The notes under the pieces are model-generated. The model had not been told where the DNA came from. It saw only the letters and a list, made by a program, of their open reading frames with translations, and did no database searches. A DNA stretch of 32,197 nt from a bacterium (GTDB lineage Bacteria > Vulcanimicrobiota > Xenobia > Xenobiales > JADMJV01): positions 1-32,197 of the forward strand of contig JASBRJ010000201.1 in assembly GCA_030149525.1 (NCBI GenBank), given 5' to 3'. Numbering within the stretch: position 1 is the first letter of the stretch; every line of letters begins with the position of its first letter. Shown in pieces: positions 1 through 7,822 of the stretch. Both the position numbers and the translations under genes were made by a program.

Positions 1-340
1 CGAGGCCCGGCAGATTCAGGAGGCCTTCGAGCGTGGTGGGAAAGCCGCCCAGCTCACAGACTTCTTTAATACACCGATGAAGACGACGCGCTCTCTGGTA
101 ATAACCGAGACCACTCCATTGGGCCATGACCTCCTCGGAGCTGGCTGCCGCCAGAGCCGCAGGGGTTGGGAAAACCTCCATCCAGGCTTCATACTTGGGG
201 ACCACGGCCGCTACCGTCGTCTGCTGCAGCATGATTTCGCTCACCAACACGGCATAAGGATCGTTCGAACGGCGCCAGGGAAGGTCTCTCTTCTGGCGCT
301 CATACCAATCCAGCAGTTTTCGAGCGTCAATCTGTCTCAT
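1..340 (-). CDS. mutY: A/G-specific adenine DNA glycosylase MutY (5' part, cut by window edge)
   Basis: The reverse strand encodes about 113 residues with no stop, running off the left edge. MutY removes adenine mispaired with guanine or 8-oxoguanine in base-excision repair. Visible family signatures are RDLPWRRSNDPYAVLVSEIM (residues 18-37), whose Glu35 matches the catalytic glutamate, then LQQTTV (38-43) and WSGLGYYQRARRLH. The last visible residues, LPGL, are where the helix-hairpin-helix LPGVG loop begins. The adenine-specific QQT context and the YYQRAR segment favour MutY over endonuclease III. The [4Fe-4S] cluster and the C-terminal NUDIX-like domain lie outside the window. The ATG at 340 has only a weak purine-rich stretch (AAAAGAG) upstream. 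It is divergent from pilT, with 206 bp between. Confidence 0.93.
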   Translation of the reverse strand, partial: MRQIDARKLLDWYERQKRDLPWRRSNDPYAVLVSEIMLQQTTVAAVVPKYEAWMEVFPTPAALAAASSEEVMAQWSGLGYYQRARRLHRCIKEVCELGGFPTTLEGLLNLPGL

Positions 341-546
341 ACTCTTTTAATTTAGGTGAAAACTTTCATACAAACTAATAGGCGAGAGTGTGCCGGGACA
401 TCCGTGCCGTCTCTCCATGAGCATGATCGACCCTTTCCTTCGCCCCCCCTTTTCCGTTGGGCTCAAACAGGTCCTAACGTTGAGATAGGAGAATAGCGAG
501 AACAGAGGGTGACCCGGACAAGGGACCCTATTGGAGGATATAGTTT
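341..546. promoter_or_regulatory. Divergent intergenic region mutY / pilT
   Basis: These 206 bp separate two divergent genes and must hold both promoters. I see no convincing paired -35/-10 hexamers. A clear Shine-Dalgarno, GGAGG at 533-537, precedes the pilT ATG at 547. No RNA motif was recognised. Confidence 0.4.
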
Positions 547-1644
547 ATGGATGGTTTCGGCGGCGACTCTTCGCTCGACGCAGGCGTACTCTCAATTGAC
601 GACCTGCTCCACCTGATGGTAGAGAGAGGAGCCTCTGACTTACACATCAAGCAAGGCTCCGCACCTATGATTCGAGTCGACGGCGAACTCACGCCGGCGA
701 CCTACGAAATTCTTACAGCCGACGCCGTGCGAGCCATGTGCGAATCGATTCTCACGGACGAGCAAAAAGCGAAATTTATCGCCGAGAAAGAACTCGACCT
801 CGCGTACTCGATACCCGGCCTTTCCCGTTTCCGGGTCAACATCTACCTACAGAGGGGAACCTGGGGCGCCGCGATGCGGGTTATCCCTGCGCGCCCGCTC
901 AGCCTAGACGAGCTCAAGATGCCTCCCATCTTGAAAGACCTCGCTCTCAAGCCACGGGGCCTGGTGCTCGTAACCGGTCCGACCGGTTCCGGCAAATCGA
1001 CCACCCTGGCGGCTATGATCAACCACATCAACGAGAGTAAGCGATCTCACATCGTAACCATCGAAGACCCTATCGAGTTTATCCACAAAGACAAGAACTG
1101 CGTCATCTCACAGCGGGAAGTGGGCTTCGATACCCACTCCTTTGGAGCCGCGCTCAAACACGTATTGCGCCAAGACCCCGACGTCATTCTGGTAGGTGAG
1201 ATGCGTGACCTTGAGACCACCGCTATCGCTATCTCCGCCGCTGAAACGGGTCACATGGTATACGCCACTTTGCACACCAACTCGGCGGCCACGACCGTCG
1301 ACCGGGTCATCGACATCTTCCCGCCTCACCAACAGGCGCAGATTCGAATGCAGCTTTCCGTAACCCTGGAGGGCGTTATGTGTCAAACTCTCATCCCTAA
1401 AGCCAAGGGAGGCGGACGAGTTATGGCCATGGAGCTTATGCCGGTTATCCCCGCGGTACGCAATATTATTCGTGAGGGTAAGTCTCACCAGATTCCGAAC
1501 GCCATTATGTCCGGTAGCCAGTACGGCATGCAGTCCATGGACATGGCACTACGGAATCTCTATCAGCAAGGCCTCATCACCTACGAGGACGCCTGCGGCA
1601 AGGCCACAAGCGTCGAGGAGTTCAACCGTCTGATCGCCGGATAG
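547..1644 (+). CDS. pilT: Type IV pilus retraction ATPase PilT
   Basis: This 365-residue hexameric ATPase of the secretion-ATPase superfamily disassembles pilin at the base of the type IV pilus and so powers twitching. All family motifs are intact: Walker A GPTGSGKST (144-152), Asp box IVTIEDPIEF (169-178), Walker B DVILVGE (212-218) with Glu218, and a His box with His236 and His243 in GHMVYATLHTN. The PilT-diagnostic AIRNLIRE motif appears as AVRNIIRE (303-310). An N-terminal PAS-like domain (about 15-125) is present and the length matches the family. GGAGG lies 9 bases before the ATG. A diverged paralogue follows on the same strand. PilB, PilC and pilins are not in the window. Confidence 0.97.
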   Translation: MDGFGGDSSLDAGVLSIDDLLHLMVERGASDLHIKQGSAPMIRVDGELTPATYEILTADAVRAMCESILTDEQKAKFIAEKELDLAYSIPGLSRFRVNIYLQRGTWGAAMRVIPARPLSLDELKMPPILKDLALKPRGLVLVTGPTGSGKSTTLAAMINHINESKRSHIVTIEDPIEFIHKDKNCVISQREVGFDTHSFGAALKHVLRQDPDVILVGEMRDLETTAIAISAAETGHMVYATLHTNSAATTVDRVIDIFPPHQQAQIRMQLSVTLEGVMCQTLIPKAKGGGRVMAMELMPVIPAVRNIIREGKSHQIPNAIMSGSQYGMQSMDMALRNLYQQGLITYEDACGKATSVEEFNRLIAG

Positions 1645-1689
1645 CCTGCAATCGGGCCGTATAATCAGGTTCAACTCCTGGAAAACTTT

Positions 1690-1719
1690 CCGCACCATCG
1701 GTAATATTCGATGGTGCGG
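1690..1719 (+). repeat. Perfect 11-bp inverted repeat between the two pilT genes
   Basis: CCGCACCATCG (1690-1700) and CGATGGTGCGG (1709-1719) pair perfectly around the 8-nt loop GTAATATT. There is no clean U-tract (TAGGTTTATAG follows). It could be an imperfect or attenuating terminator, or an RNA-stability hairpin between the two cistrons. Confidence 0.7.
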
Positions 1720-1821
1720 TAGGTTTATAGAGGGTCTTGTTCAAAGGTACGACCAGAATCTGTTCACTCTCGGGCCGATTCAACCCAATATAGCGACTAC
1801 CGAAGGAGTCATCATTTCCCT

Positions 1822-2889
1822 ATGAACGTCGAAGAACTCTTCACAACGATGGTTGATAAACGGGCCTCCCATCTGCACCTTGTGCCGGGAAGTCCCATCA
1901 TGATGCGAAGAGGGAGCGTCCTGGAGCCTCTGGACGGACACATTTTGTCCCCTCAGGACACCCGGACGATTTCTGAAACGGTGATGTCCGAAGATCTCTT
2001 GGACGAGTTCGACGAGAAATTGGAGACGGATTTCTCTTTTTCCGTACCGGGCTTGTCCCGCTTTCGAATCGTGTGCTATCAGCAACGTGGTTCCGTGGGC
2101 ATCGTTATGTCCACCAATCCGCCCGCGCCTCCGACCCTGGAAGACGTTATGCCGCCTGAGAGCTTCCTATCCACCCTTCAGAAGGCGCCGAGTGGACTTT
2201 TTCTCCTCACCGGTCCTCGGGGCTCCGGGAAATCCCACACACTAGCAGCTATCATCAAGTATCTCCTGGACAATCAGAACATCAACATCGTCTCCATCGA
2301 AGACCCCATCGACTTCCTTCATAAGAATCGTAAAGGGGTTATTTCCCAGCGAGAAATCGGGACCGACTGCGTCGACTACGATGCCGCCTTCAAGTCGTTG
2401 ACCCACCAGGCCCCCGACCTCGTCGTGGTCACAGGTGTGACTGAATTCAAGGTGATCGACAAGGTCATCAACCTGGCCGCCGCCGGTAACACCGTTATCT
2501 GTACCGCGTCCTCTCCTAACGCTCTGGTCTTTCTAGAGCGGATGATCGAACTTTACCCTCCTCACCTTCACCAGCAGACTCGAACCCTGCTCTCCGTTAT
2601 CCTGAAGGCCGCAGTGGCCCAAACCCTCATGCCAAGAGCCGACGGGGAGGGCCTGGTCGCAGCCTACGAGGTCATGATCGCTATTCCGTCCGTGCAAACA
2701 GCGATTCGAGAAGGCAAAATTCAGTCTGTCTCCGGAATCATGGCTACCAGCGGGCGAGAATACGGAATGAGTTCTCAGGAGATGGCTCTCCGAGCTCTGG
2801 TGAAGAAGAATCTCATTACCGAAGAGGAGGCCTTCCGACGCGCCTCCAACCCGGAAGCCCTCAAGAAGATGATGTCGCTACCCTATTAG
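1822..2889 (+). CDS. Degenerate PilT paralogue (probable pseudo-ATPase)
   Basis: This 355-residue protein is collinear with PilT along its whole length and is probably a pilus ATPase paralogue. Walker A GPRGSGKSH (131-139, Lys137) and the Asp box IVSIEDPIDF (156-165) are kept. The Walker B segment reads PDLVVVTGVTE, which places Gly205 where PilT has its catalytic glutamate. The two His-box histidines align with Asn223 and Ser230 (GNTVICTASSPN). Nucleotide binding may therefore survive while hydrolysis should be lost or severely reduced. The C-terminal region AIPSVQTAIREGK and the YGMSSQEMALRAL tail remain PilT-like. AAGGAG at 1803-1808 is a somewhat distant ribosome site. A regulatory or structural partner of PilT is my inference; PilU-type accessory ATPases normally keep these residues. 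Confidence 0.9.
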   Translation: MNVEELFTTMVDKRASHLHLVPGSPIMMRRGSVLEPLDGHILSPQDTRTISETVMSEDLLDEFDEKLETDFSFSVPGLSRFRIVCYQQRGSVGIVMSTNPPAPPTLEDVMPPESFLSTLQKAPSGLFLLTGPRGSGKSHTLAAIIKYLLDNQNINIVSIEDPIDFLHKNRKGVISQREIGTDCVDYDAAFKSLTHQAPDLVVVTGVTEFKVIDKVINLAAAGNTVICTASSPNALVFLERMIELYPPHLHQQTRTLLSVILKAAVAQTLMPRADGEGLVAAYEVMIAIPSVQTAIREGKIQSVSGIMATSGREYGMSSQEMALRALVKKNLITEEEAFRRASNPEALKKMMSLPY

Positions 2890-2940
2890 AAGGTCTCATC
2901 ATCTCCAACTTATCTAGAAACATTTTTTTGGAAACCGAAT

Positions 2941-4221
2941 ATGCTAGACGTCAAGGTACTTAGAGAACAACCGGATCATCTGAAAGACATGCTCAAAGCG
3001 CGCGGAAGCGACACCTCGGTGGTCGACGTCGCTATTGAAGCAGACGTAAAAAAACGAGAATGCATTGTTGAAGCCGACGCCAAGAAAGCAGAGCGCAACA
3101 AGGTCAGCAAGGAACTCGGGCTTAAGAAAAAGCAGGGCGAAGACATCAGCGGTGAAGCGGCTCGAATGAAAGACGTCTCGGCTGAAATCAAGTCTCTTGA
3201 TCAGGAGATTAACCAACTCGACGAAGCGCTGGTCTCAATCCTCGAACAGCTTCCCAATTTTCCTCACGAATCCGTTCCCGACGGACTCACCGACGAGGAT
3301 AACGTTGAAGTCGGCCGCTGGGGCGATATTCGTCCAGCGAAAGAGTGGGAGCAAGCCCATTGGGATATCGGCCCCAGACTGAACATCATGGACTTCGAAC
3401 GTTCGGCCAAGATATCGGGCTCAAGATTCTGGCTTCTTCGTGGCGCCGGAGCCCGTCTGGAACGAGCCCTCATCAACTTCATGTTGAATCTTCATACGAC
3501 CGAGCACGGATACGAGGAAATTTTGGCCCCCTCGCTAGTCCTCGCCGAGACCCTCTACGGAACGGGCCAGCTTCCCCGCTTCGCCGAGGACCTGTTTCGA
3601 TGTGAAGGGGAGGGGAGAGACCTCTATCTTATCCCCACATCCGAAGTGCCTCTCACCGGTATGCACGGAAACGAGATTCTCTCCGAGGACGAACTCAACA
3701 AACACTATGTAGGATTCAGCCCTTGTTATCGCTCGGAGGCCGGAGCAGCAGGCAAAGACACCAGGGGACTGATCCGGGTTCACCAGTTTCACAAAGTGGA
3801 ACTGGTGAAGTTTGCCAAGCCGGAAGACTCCTATCAGGAACTGGATCACATGGTTCGGCACGCCCAGCGAGTGCTGGAACTCCTGGAGATCCCGTATCGG
3901 ACCGTGAATATCTGCCTGGGAGACCTCGGCTTCACGGCCGCAAAGAAGTTTGATCTTGAGTTCTGGTCTCCGGTACAAGACCGATTTATCGAAATAAGCT
4001 CCTGTTCCAACTGCACCGACTTCCAGGCCCGTCGCGCCAACATTAAGTTCCGCCGAAAAGACGGCAGCAAAGAGTTTGTTCATACCCTGAACGGCTCCGG
4101 ACTGGCTGTTGGACGCACTCTGGTCGCCTTGCTGGAAACGCATCAGCAAGAAGATGGGTCCGTTCGAATCCCCGAGCCGCTCCAGCCCTACTTCGGCTCC
4201 GACAAAATCGAGCCCCGTTGA
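2941..4221 (+). CDS. serS: Seryl-tRNA synthetase
   Basis: This cytoplasmic class II synthetase charges tRNA-Ser. At 426 residues it has the usual length. The N-terminal tRNA-binding arm (about 30-105) is a Lys/Glu-rich coiled coil. The catalytic core shows TSEVPLT (233-239), motif 2 around SPCYRSEAGAAGKDTRGLIR (260-279) followed by VHQFHKVELV, the serine-site stretch EISSCSNCTDFQARR (351-365), and motif 3 GSGLAVGRTLVALLE (385-399). The ATG follows the previous gene by 51 bp, with GGAAA just upstream. Its stop codon overlaps the TTG start of the next gene. Confidence 0.98.
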   Translation: MLDVKVLREQPDHLKDMLKARGSDTSVVDVAIEADVKKRECIVEADAKKAERNKVSKELGLKKKQGEDISGEAARMKDVSAEIKSLDQEINQLDEALVSILEQLPNFPHESVPDGLTDEDNVEVGRWGDIRPAKEWEQAHWDIGPRLNIMDFERSAKISGSRFWLLRGAGARLERALINFMLNLHTTEHGYEEILAPSLVLAETLYGTGQLPRFAEDLFRCEGEGRDLYLIPTSEVPLTGMHGNEILSEDELNKHYVGFSPCYRSEAGAAGKDTRGLIRVHQFHKVELVKFAKPEDSYQELDHMVRHAQRVLELLEIPYRTVNICLGDLGFTAAKKFDLEFWSPVQDRFIEISSCSNCTDFQARRANIKFRRKDGSKEFVHTLNGSGLAVGRTLVALLETHQQEDGSVRIPEPLQPYFGSDKIEPR

Positions 4222-5405
4222 CCGACGAAACCCAGCACGGAGTGGTCTTGATCATAGGCTGCGAGCCCGCAGCCTATGCAGCTTGTCTTGAACTGACACA
4301 GCGAGGCCTCGGTGTTTTGCATGTCTATCCGACTCCTTTGGGTTTAACCGGCTCTCCTCGAGACATCGGTCTGGCTTATCCCGAGCCGGGCGAACCGTTC
4401 GAGAGACTCTCCCACGCCCTGGGTGAGGAGATCGCGGCAGAGTTCTATATTTGGTCACGTTTGGGCGTGCTTGATATCGAACAACATTTCCCCGATCACC
4501 TCAAGCGCGGCTCCAGACTCTGGGTCACCCGAACCGAGTCGGAATCCAAGCTGGCAGCGGCCGACGCCGTCAACCGACAAAACCCACCGGTCAACGATGA
4601 ATGCCGGCTTATGTCGGGCGCGGCCGCTTCCAATTACGCCCCCCTCGACGGAGCCCATCAGGCTTCTTTCGAGACTCACGCAATAGCCTTCGCCCCCCTT
4701 CAACTCCTGGGAGAAATGAAAGCTCGACTTGAAGCTCGGCCCCACTACAGGGCACTTGAAGTCGCCGCCGGATGGGATCAACTCAAAGTACAACGTCGTG
4801 GCGAACGCATTCAAGCCACGCTGGGCGAAGAGGTTCTTGCCGAAGGAGACCTGGCGCTCGTTGCGGCCGGATATGACACCGGCCGAATCCTCGATCGCTT
4901 TGAAAAAATCCTCTTGCCCCAGCCGGCCCAAGCGTTTCGCTCACCACCGTTGAAAGAAAAAGCCCGCTCGTCGGTGGTCGGAATCACTGCCTCCTGGGGA
5001 TTCGAGCGCTACCGATTTGACGATGAATTCCGCCTCCTGGGCTGCGGAATCAACCCCACCTCATCGACAGAAACCCTTGGAGAGGGGGTTGTTGACGAGG
5101 AAACCATGAGGGGACTTCTGGCACGAGCCGCCCAGCTCTTCACGGATTTTGACGGCTCCACCGAGCAGCTTATGCAGTGGGCCGTCCAGTTTGCGGTCAC
5201 CTGCGACGGCTTGCCGCTGCTCGGGCCACTTCCCGGTGAACCGGCCATCCATGTCGCCACAGGTTTTTCGTTCTCGGCTTGGAGCCGAGGATGGCAAGCA
5301 GGAAGAGTGCTGGCGCAGGCCATCGCCAATCCCGACAACGCCCCCAACACAGGGCTCTTAGGGCGATGTTCAACTTTAAGATTCTTACCCCGTCGAGAGG
5401 CTTGA
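4218..5405 (+). CDS. DAO-type FAD-dependent oxidoreductase, unusual glycine motif
   Basis: This 395-residue protein resembles the D-amino-acid/glycine oxidase (DAO) family. The best evidence is the C-terminal flavin segment DGLPLLGPLPG (330-340) followed by VATGFSFSAWSRGWQAGRVL, which matches the family pattern DGLPLIGPLP...GHGGHG...AGRLLA. The N-terminal βαβ segment VLIIGCEPAAYAACLEL has GCEPAA at 14-19 where GxGxxG/A is expected, so the second glycine is Glu16. The acidic residue that normally ends strand β2 is also missing (LHVYP). FAD binding may be altered. The TTG start overlaps the serS TGA (TTGA), implying translational coupling. The substrate is unknown. It converges with the HD-GYP gene. 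Confidence 0.72.
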   Translation: MTDETQHGVVLIIGCEPAAYAACLELTQRGLGVLHVYPTPLGLTGSPRDIGLAYPEPGEPFERLSHALGEEIAAEFYIWSRLGVLDIEQHFPDHLKRGSRLWVTRTESESKLAAADAVNRQNPPVNDECRLMSGAAASNYAPLDGAHQASFETHAIAFAPLQLLGEMKARLEARPHYRALEVAAGWDQLKVQRRGERIQATLGEEVLAEGDLALVAAGYDTGRILDRFEKILLPQPAQAFRSPPLKEKARSSVVGITASWGFERYRFDDEFRLLGCGINPTSSTETLGEGVVDEETMRGLLARAAQLFTDFDGSTEQLMQWAVQFAVTCDGLPLLGPLPGEPAIHVATGFSFSAWSRGWQAGRVLAQAIANPDNAPNTGLLGRCSTLRFLPRREA

Positions 5406-5456
5406 GCGAGCAGCAAGCGTTGGAAAAAGAAGATGGCCGGGCCGCTTCAGGCCTCT
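5396..5456. repeat. Imperfect inverted repeat at the convergent gene junction
   Basis: AGAGGCTTGAGCG (5396-5408) pairs with CGCTTCAGGCCTCT (5443-5456) with one wobble and one bulge. Both arms overlap the ends of the convergent genes. There is no U-tract, so a terminator role is uncertain. Confidence 0.45.
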
Positions 5457-7069
5457 AAGAACTCTTCTTGAACGATAGACTCAAAAATGGGAAAGAGATC
5501 GGGATCGAAATGACCGTCGGCCATCTCTTGCATGATGGACAAAGCCTTTTCAGGGGTGAAGCGGCGTGCTTTTCCATCTTCTCCAAGGCGATAAACTCGA
5601 GGAGTGGTAAGGGCACTCCACACGTCGGCGAGTGTCATCACCCGAGCCAGAAAGGGAATATCTGTGCCGGAGAGCCCATCTGGGTAGCCCTGCCCGTTCC
5701 ACTTTTCGTGATGAGCCCTTACAATGGCGACCAGACTATCCATTCCCGGAACATTTCGGAACAGATCCGCCGACCGAGCGGCGTGAGTTTTCATAATGGA
5801 AAACTCTTCATCGGTGAGTTTTCGAGGAGCATTAAGAATCTCTTCATCGATGAAAATCTTACCAACATCATGAAGCTCGGCTGAGATGCGCATGTATTCT
5901 CGTTGTGCTCTATCCACGCCCAGCCGATCGACAATGCGAAGACTCATATCTCTGACATCCATGGAGTGGCGATAGGTGTAGTTATCCTTGATGTCGAGCG
6001 CCTTCACCATCATCCGCATGACGTTGAGTTGACTCTCTACCCGAACGTCTCGATACATGCGCACGTTCTTTTCAAGTGCCGCCACCACTCTTGGATTGTA
6101 GAGAGTGCCGGAGCCTTCTTTGATTTTTTCCAGAGATTCCTCTATGGTTTTGCGGCGGCAGTGGAAGGAGCTTAACTCCAGATAATCATCGGCGACCTTG
6201 AGAACCTGAGCCTCAAGCGGCATATCTTTATAGTTGTCTCGACCCATTGACCCGATAAAATAGAGGGCCTGGTGAAGATCTCTGTTCGGCTCAAGAATCT
6301 CAACGGCGTGTTGGAAGATTTTATCAAACTTGTCACGCTCTTCTTCCGAGAGTTCGCCCCCTTGTCGCTCGCGCACGATCAACTCTCGTGGCAGAGCCAC
6401 TTTACCGATCTCATGGAGGTAGCCGGCGAAAAGAATCTCTTCGCTGAGCATAGGACAGAGGATCCGACTCATCTCTCTTGCCAGTTGCCCCACTTCATAG
6501 CAGTGCTCCATCTGCTCGGTTCCGCCCGCAGCGACGTTGAGGTCCATGATCAAAGCGAGATCGGCATACTCTAGAGAGAAAGGGCGGTCGGCTCGAAATT
6601 TATGAATCGCTTCGGCGTCGGCGTCCAGGCTTTCCAGCAGGGACACTCGCTCGCCGGCCAGCATGTGCATTTTTGTGGCGAGGCTCGGCAGCGTTCGCAT
6701 GAGCCCTTGAAAATCGTCTTTGGTGAGCTTGAGTGCCGTGACACGCCCGATGGAACGAACCGTGGCCGAACGTGGCTGATCGATGATGAGAGACATCTCT
6801 CCGAAGCCTTCCGCCTGACCGAGTTCCGACAAGACAAGTTCGCTTGAGTCTTCATCGGTTCGCTTAAGAACACGGACTCGCCCCTCTTTAATGAGATAGA
6901 AGCTGTCCCCGATCTCACCCTCAATGACGATATTCTGGCCTGGCTCGAACTCCACCAACTGAACCTTTTCAGCGATAGAGGAGAGGACAGACTCACTCAA
7001 AGAGTAGAAAAGCGGATTAGCCGAAAGAAACGATTCAACAGTCGAACCAGCGTTTAGCGAACTTTCCAT
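5447..7069 (-). CDS. Cyclic-nucleotide-binding / HD-GYP phosphodiesterase-type protein
   Basis: This 540-residue cytoplasmic signalling protein has three parts. Residues 12-130 form a cNMP/CRP-type sensor with the phosphate-binding cassette pattern FGEMSL...PRSATV (89-104; Glu91, Arg100). Residues about 165-320 form an HD-like module reading HE (His219-Glu220, YLHEIGK), without a GYP signature, so probably degenerate. Residues about 355-530 form a canonical HD-GYP domain: His400-Asp401, His429, and HHEKWNGQGYP (453-463). HD-GYP domains hydrolyse c-di-GMP. The expected role is c-di-GMP turnover controlled by a cyclic nucleotide or other ligand. It is last in the minus-strand block, 57 bp after lexA. 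The pili and PilZ genes in the window are plausible downstream targets. Confidence 0.9.
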   Translation of the reverse strand: MESSLNAGSTVESFLSANPLFYSLSESVLSSIAEKVQLVEFEPGQNIVIEGEIGDSFYLIKEGRVRVLKRTDEDSSELVLSELGQAEGFGEMSLIIDQPRSATVRSIGRVTALKLTKDDFQGLMRTLPSLATKMHMLAGERVSLLESLDADAEAIHKFRADRPFSLEYADLALIMDLNVAAGGTEQMEHCYEVGQLAREMSRILCPMLSEEILFAGYLHEIGKVALPRELIVRERQGGELSEEERDKFDKIFQHAVEILEPNRDLHQALYFIGSMGRDNYKDMPLEAQVLKVADDYLELSSFHCRRKTIEESLEKIKEGSGTLYNPRVVAALEKNVRMYRDVRVESQLNVMRMMVKALDIKDNYTYRHSMDVRDMSLRIVDRLGVDRAQREYMRISAELHDVGKIFIDEEILNAPRKLTDEEFSIMKTHAARSADLFRNVPGMDSLVAIVRAHHEKWNGQGYPDGLSGTDIPFLARVMTLADVWSALTTPRVYRLGEDGKARRFTPEKALSIMQEMADGHFDPDLFPIFESIVQEEFLEA

Positions 7070-7126
7070 AGGGAGCCTCGTTCTCTTTGCTCAGCCTGGA
7101 ACCTGCTCTACGGGCCAGGGTGAGCT

Positions 7127-7714
7127 TTATGCGTTGTCAAGCTTTCGAATGACTCCCACGACTCTACCGAGAATAGCAGTAGGATCTTCAGGAGGGGAGG
7201 CCAACCGTCTCAGATCTACCCCCTGCGGTCCTTGAGTGAGAACCATGTCTCCTCGGGCCGCCTCAGCGTCGCGATTCACTATAACCATGTCTCCTGTGAC
7301 GATGGACTCCTGAGAGTAATTCTTCTCTACCGTAAAGAGAAAGCTCTCTCGACTTCCGGCCAGTTCCATGGGAAGAGGCAAGGTCTTTTCGGGTCGCCCT
7401 TCGTCGGGGCCGTTACCCAACTTCAGACTGCCGGGCACCGTGGAGATGGGGAGATCAACCAGACGAGGCCTATTCCCGTTCACATCGAGCAGCTCGATAG
7501 ATCTAGGCTTCGATGGGTTTCGCTTCAAGTATCCTTTGGTTTCCAGCGATCGCAGGTGAGCGTGTACGGTAGAGCTGGAGGACAGTCCAACCGCTTCCCC
7601 TATCTCGCGAATCGAGGGGGGAAATCCCCGCGACTCGACCGACTCTCGGATAAAAAACAATATCTGCTCTTGGCGGCGACTGAGTCGATTTTTTGAGGGT
7701 GGAACCCCTGGCAT
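7127..7714 (-). CDS. lexA: LexA-family repressor with degenerate autocleavage domain
   Basis: The N-terminal winged helix is unmistakably LexA: LSRRQEQILFFI, then REIGEAVGLSSSSTVHAHLR, then SLETKGYLKR and PRSIEL. The C-terminal S24-like domain keeps TGDMVIVNRD and ILGRVVGVIRK but is damaged. The cleavage segment reads ISTVPGSLKLG, without the usual Ala-Gly. The KGDSM nucleophile motif reads EKNYSQ. The catalytic lysine position in TVKRF reads VDLRRL, so no lysine is present. About 16 residues before ILGRV are missing. Self-cleavage is therefore unlikely. I chose the ATG at 7714 because GGAGG sits 5 bases upstream; an in-frame ATG at 7726 would add four residues but lacks a ribosome site. No inverted LexA box was seen upstream. 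Confidence 0.85.
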   Translation of the reverse strand: MPGVPPSKNRLSRRQEQILFFIRESVESRGFPPSIREIGEAVGLSSSSTVHAHLRSLETKGYLKRNPSKPRSIELLDVNGNRPRLVDLPISTVPGSLKLGNGPDEGRPEKTLPLPMELAGSRESFLFTVEKNYSQESIVTGDMVIVNRDAEAARGDMVLTQGPQGVDLRRLASPPEDPTAILGRVVGVIRKLDNA

Positions 7715-7822
7715 AGGTACCTCCATGGCAATAGTATATTAAGGCCTCGAAAGGCACGAAGTCGCTGGGTGAAGAGGGTGAAGTATATCATACCGACCCC
7801 TCGTTTCGCAACGAGATCAGCG

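Noticed and set aside
3535-4149. 204-codon open frame on the minus strand
   Set aside because: It is a shadow of the serS catalytic core.
7715-7822. LexA operator (GAAC-N4-GTTC type) before lexA
   Set aside because: I read both strands of the intergenic region and found no such inverted repeat.
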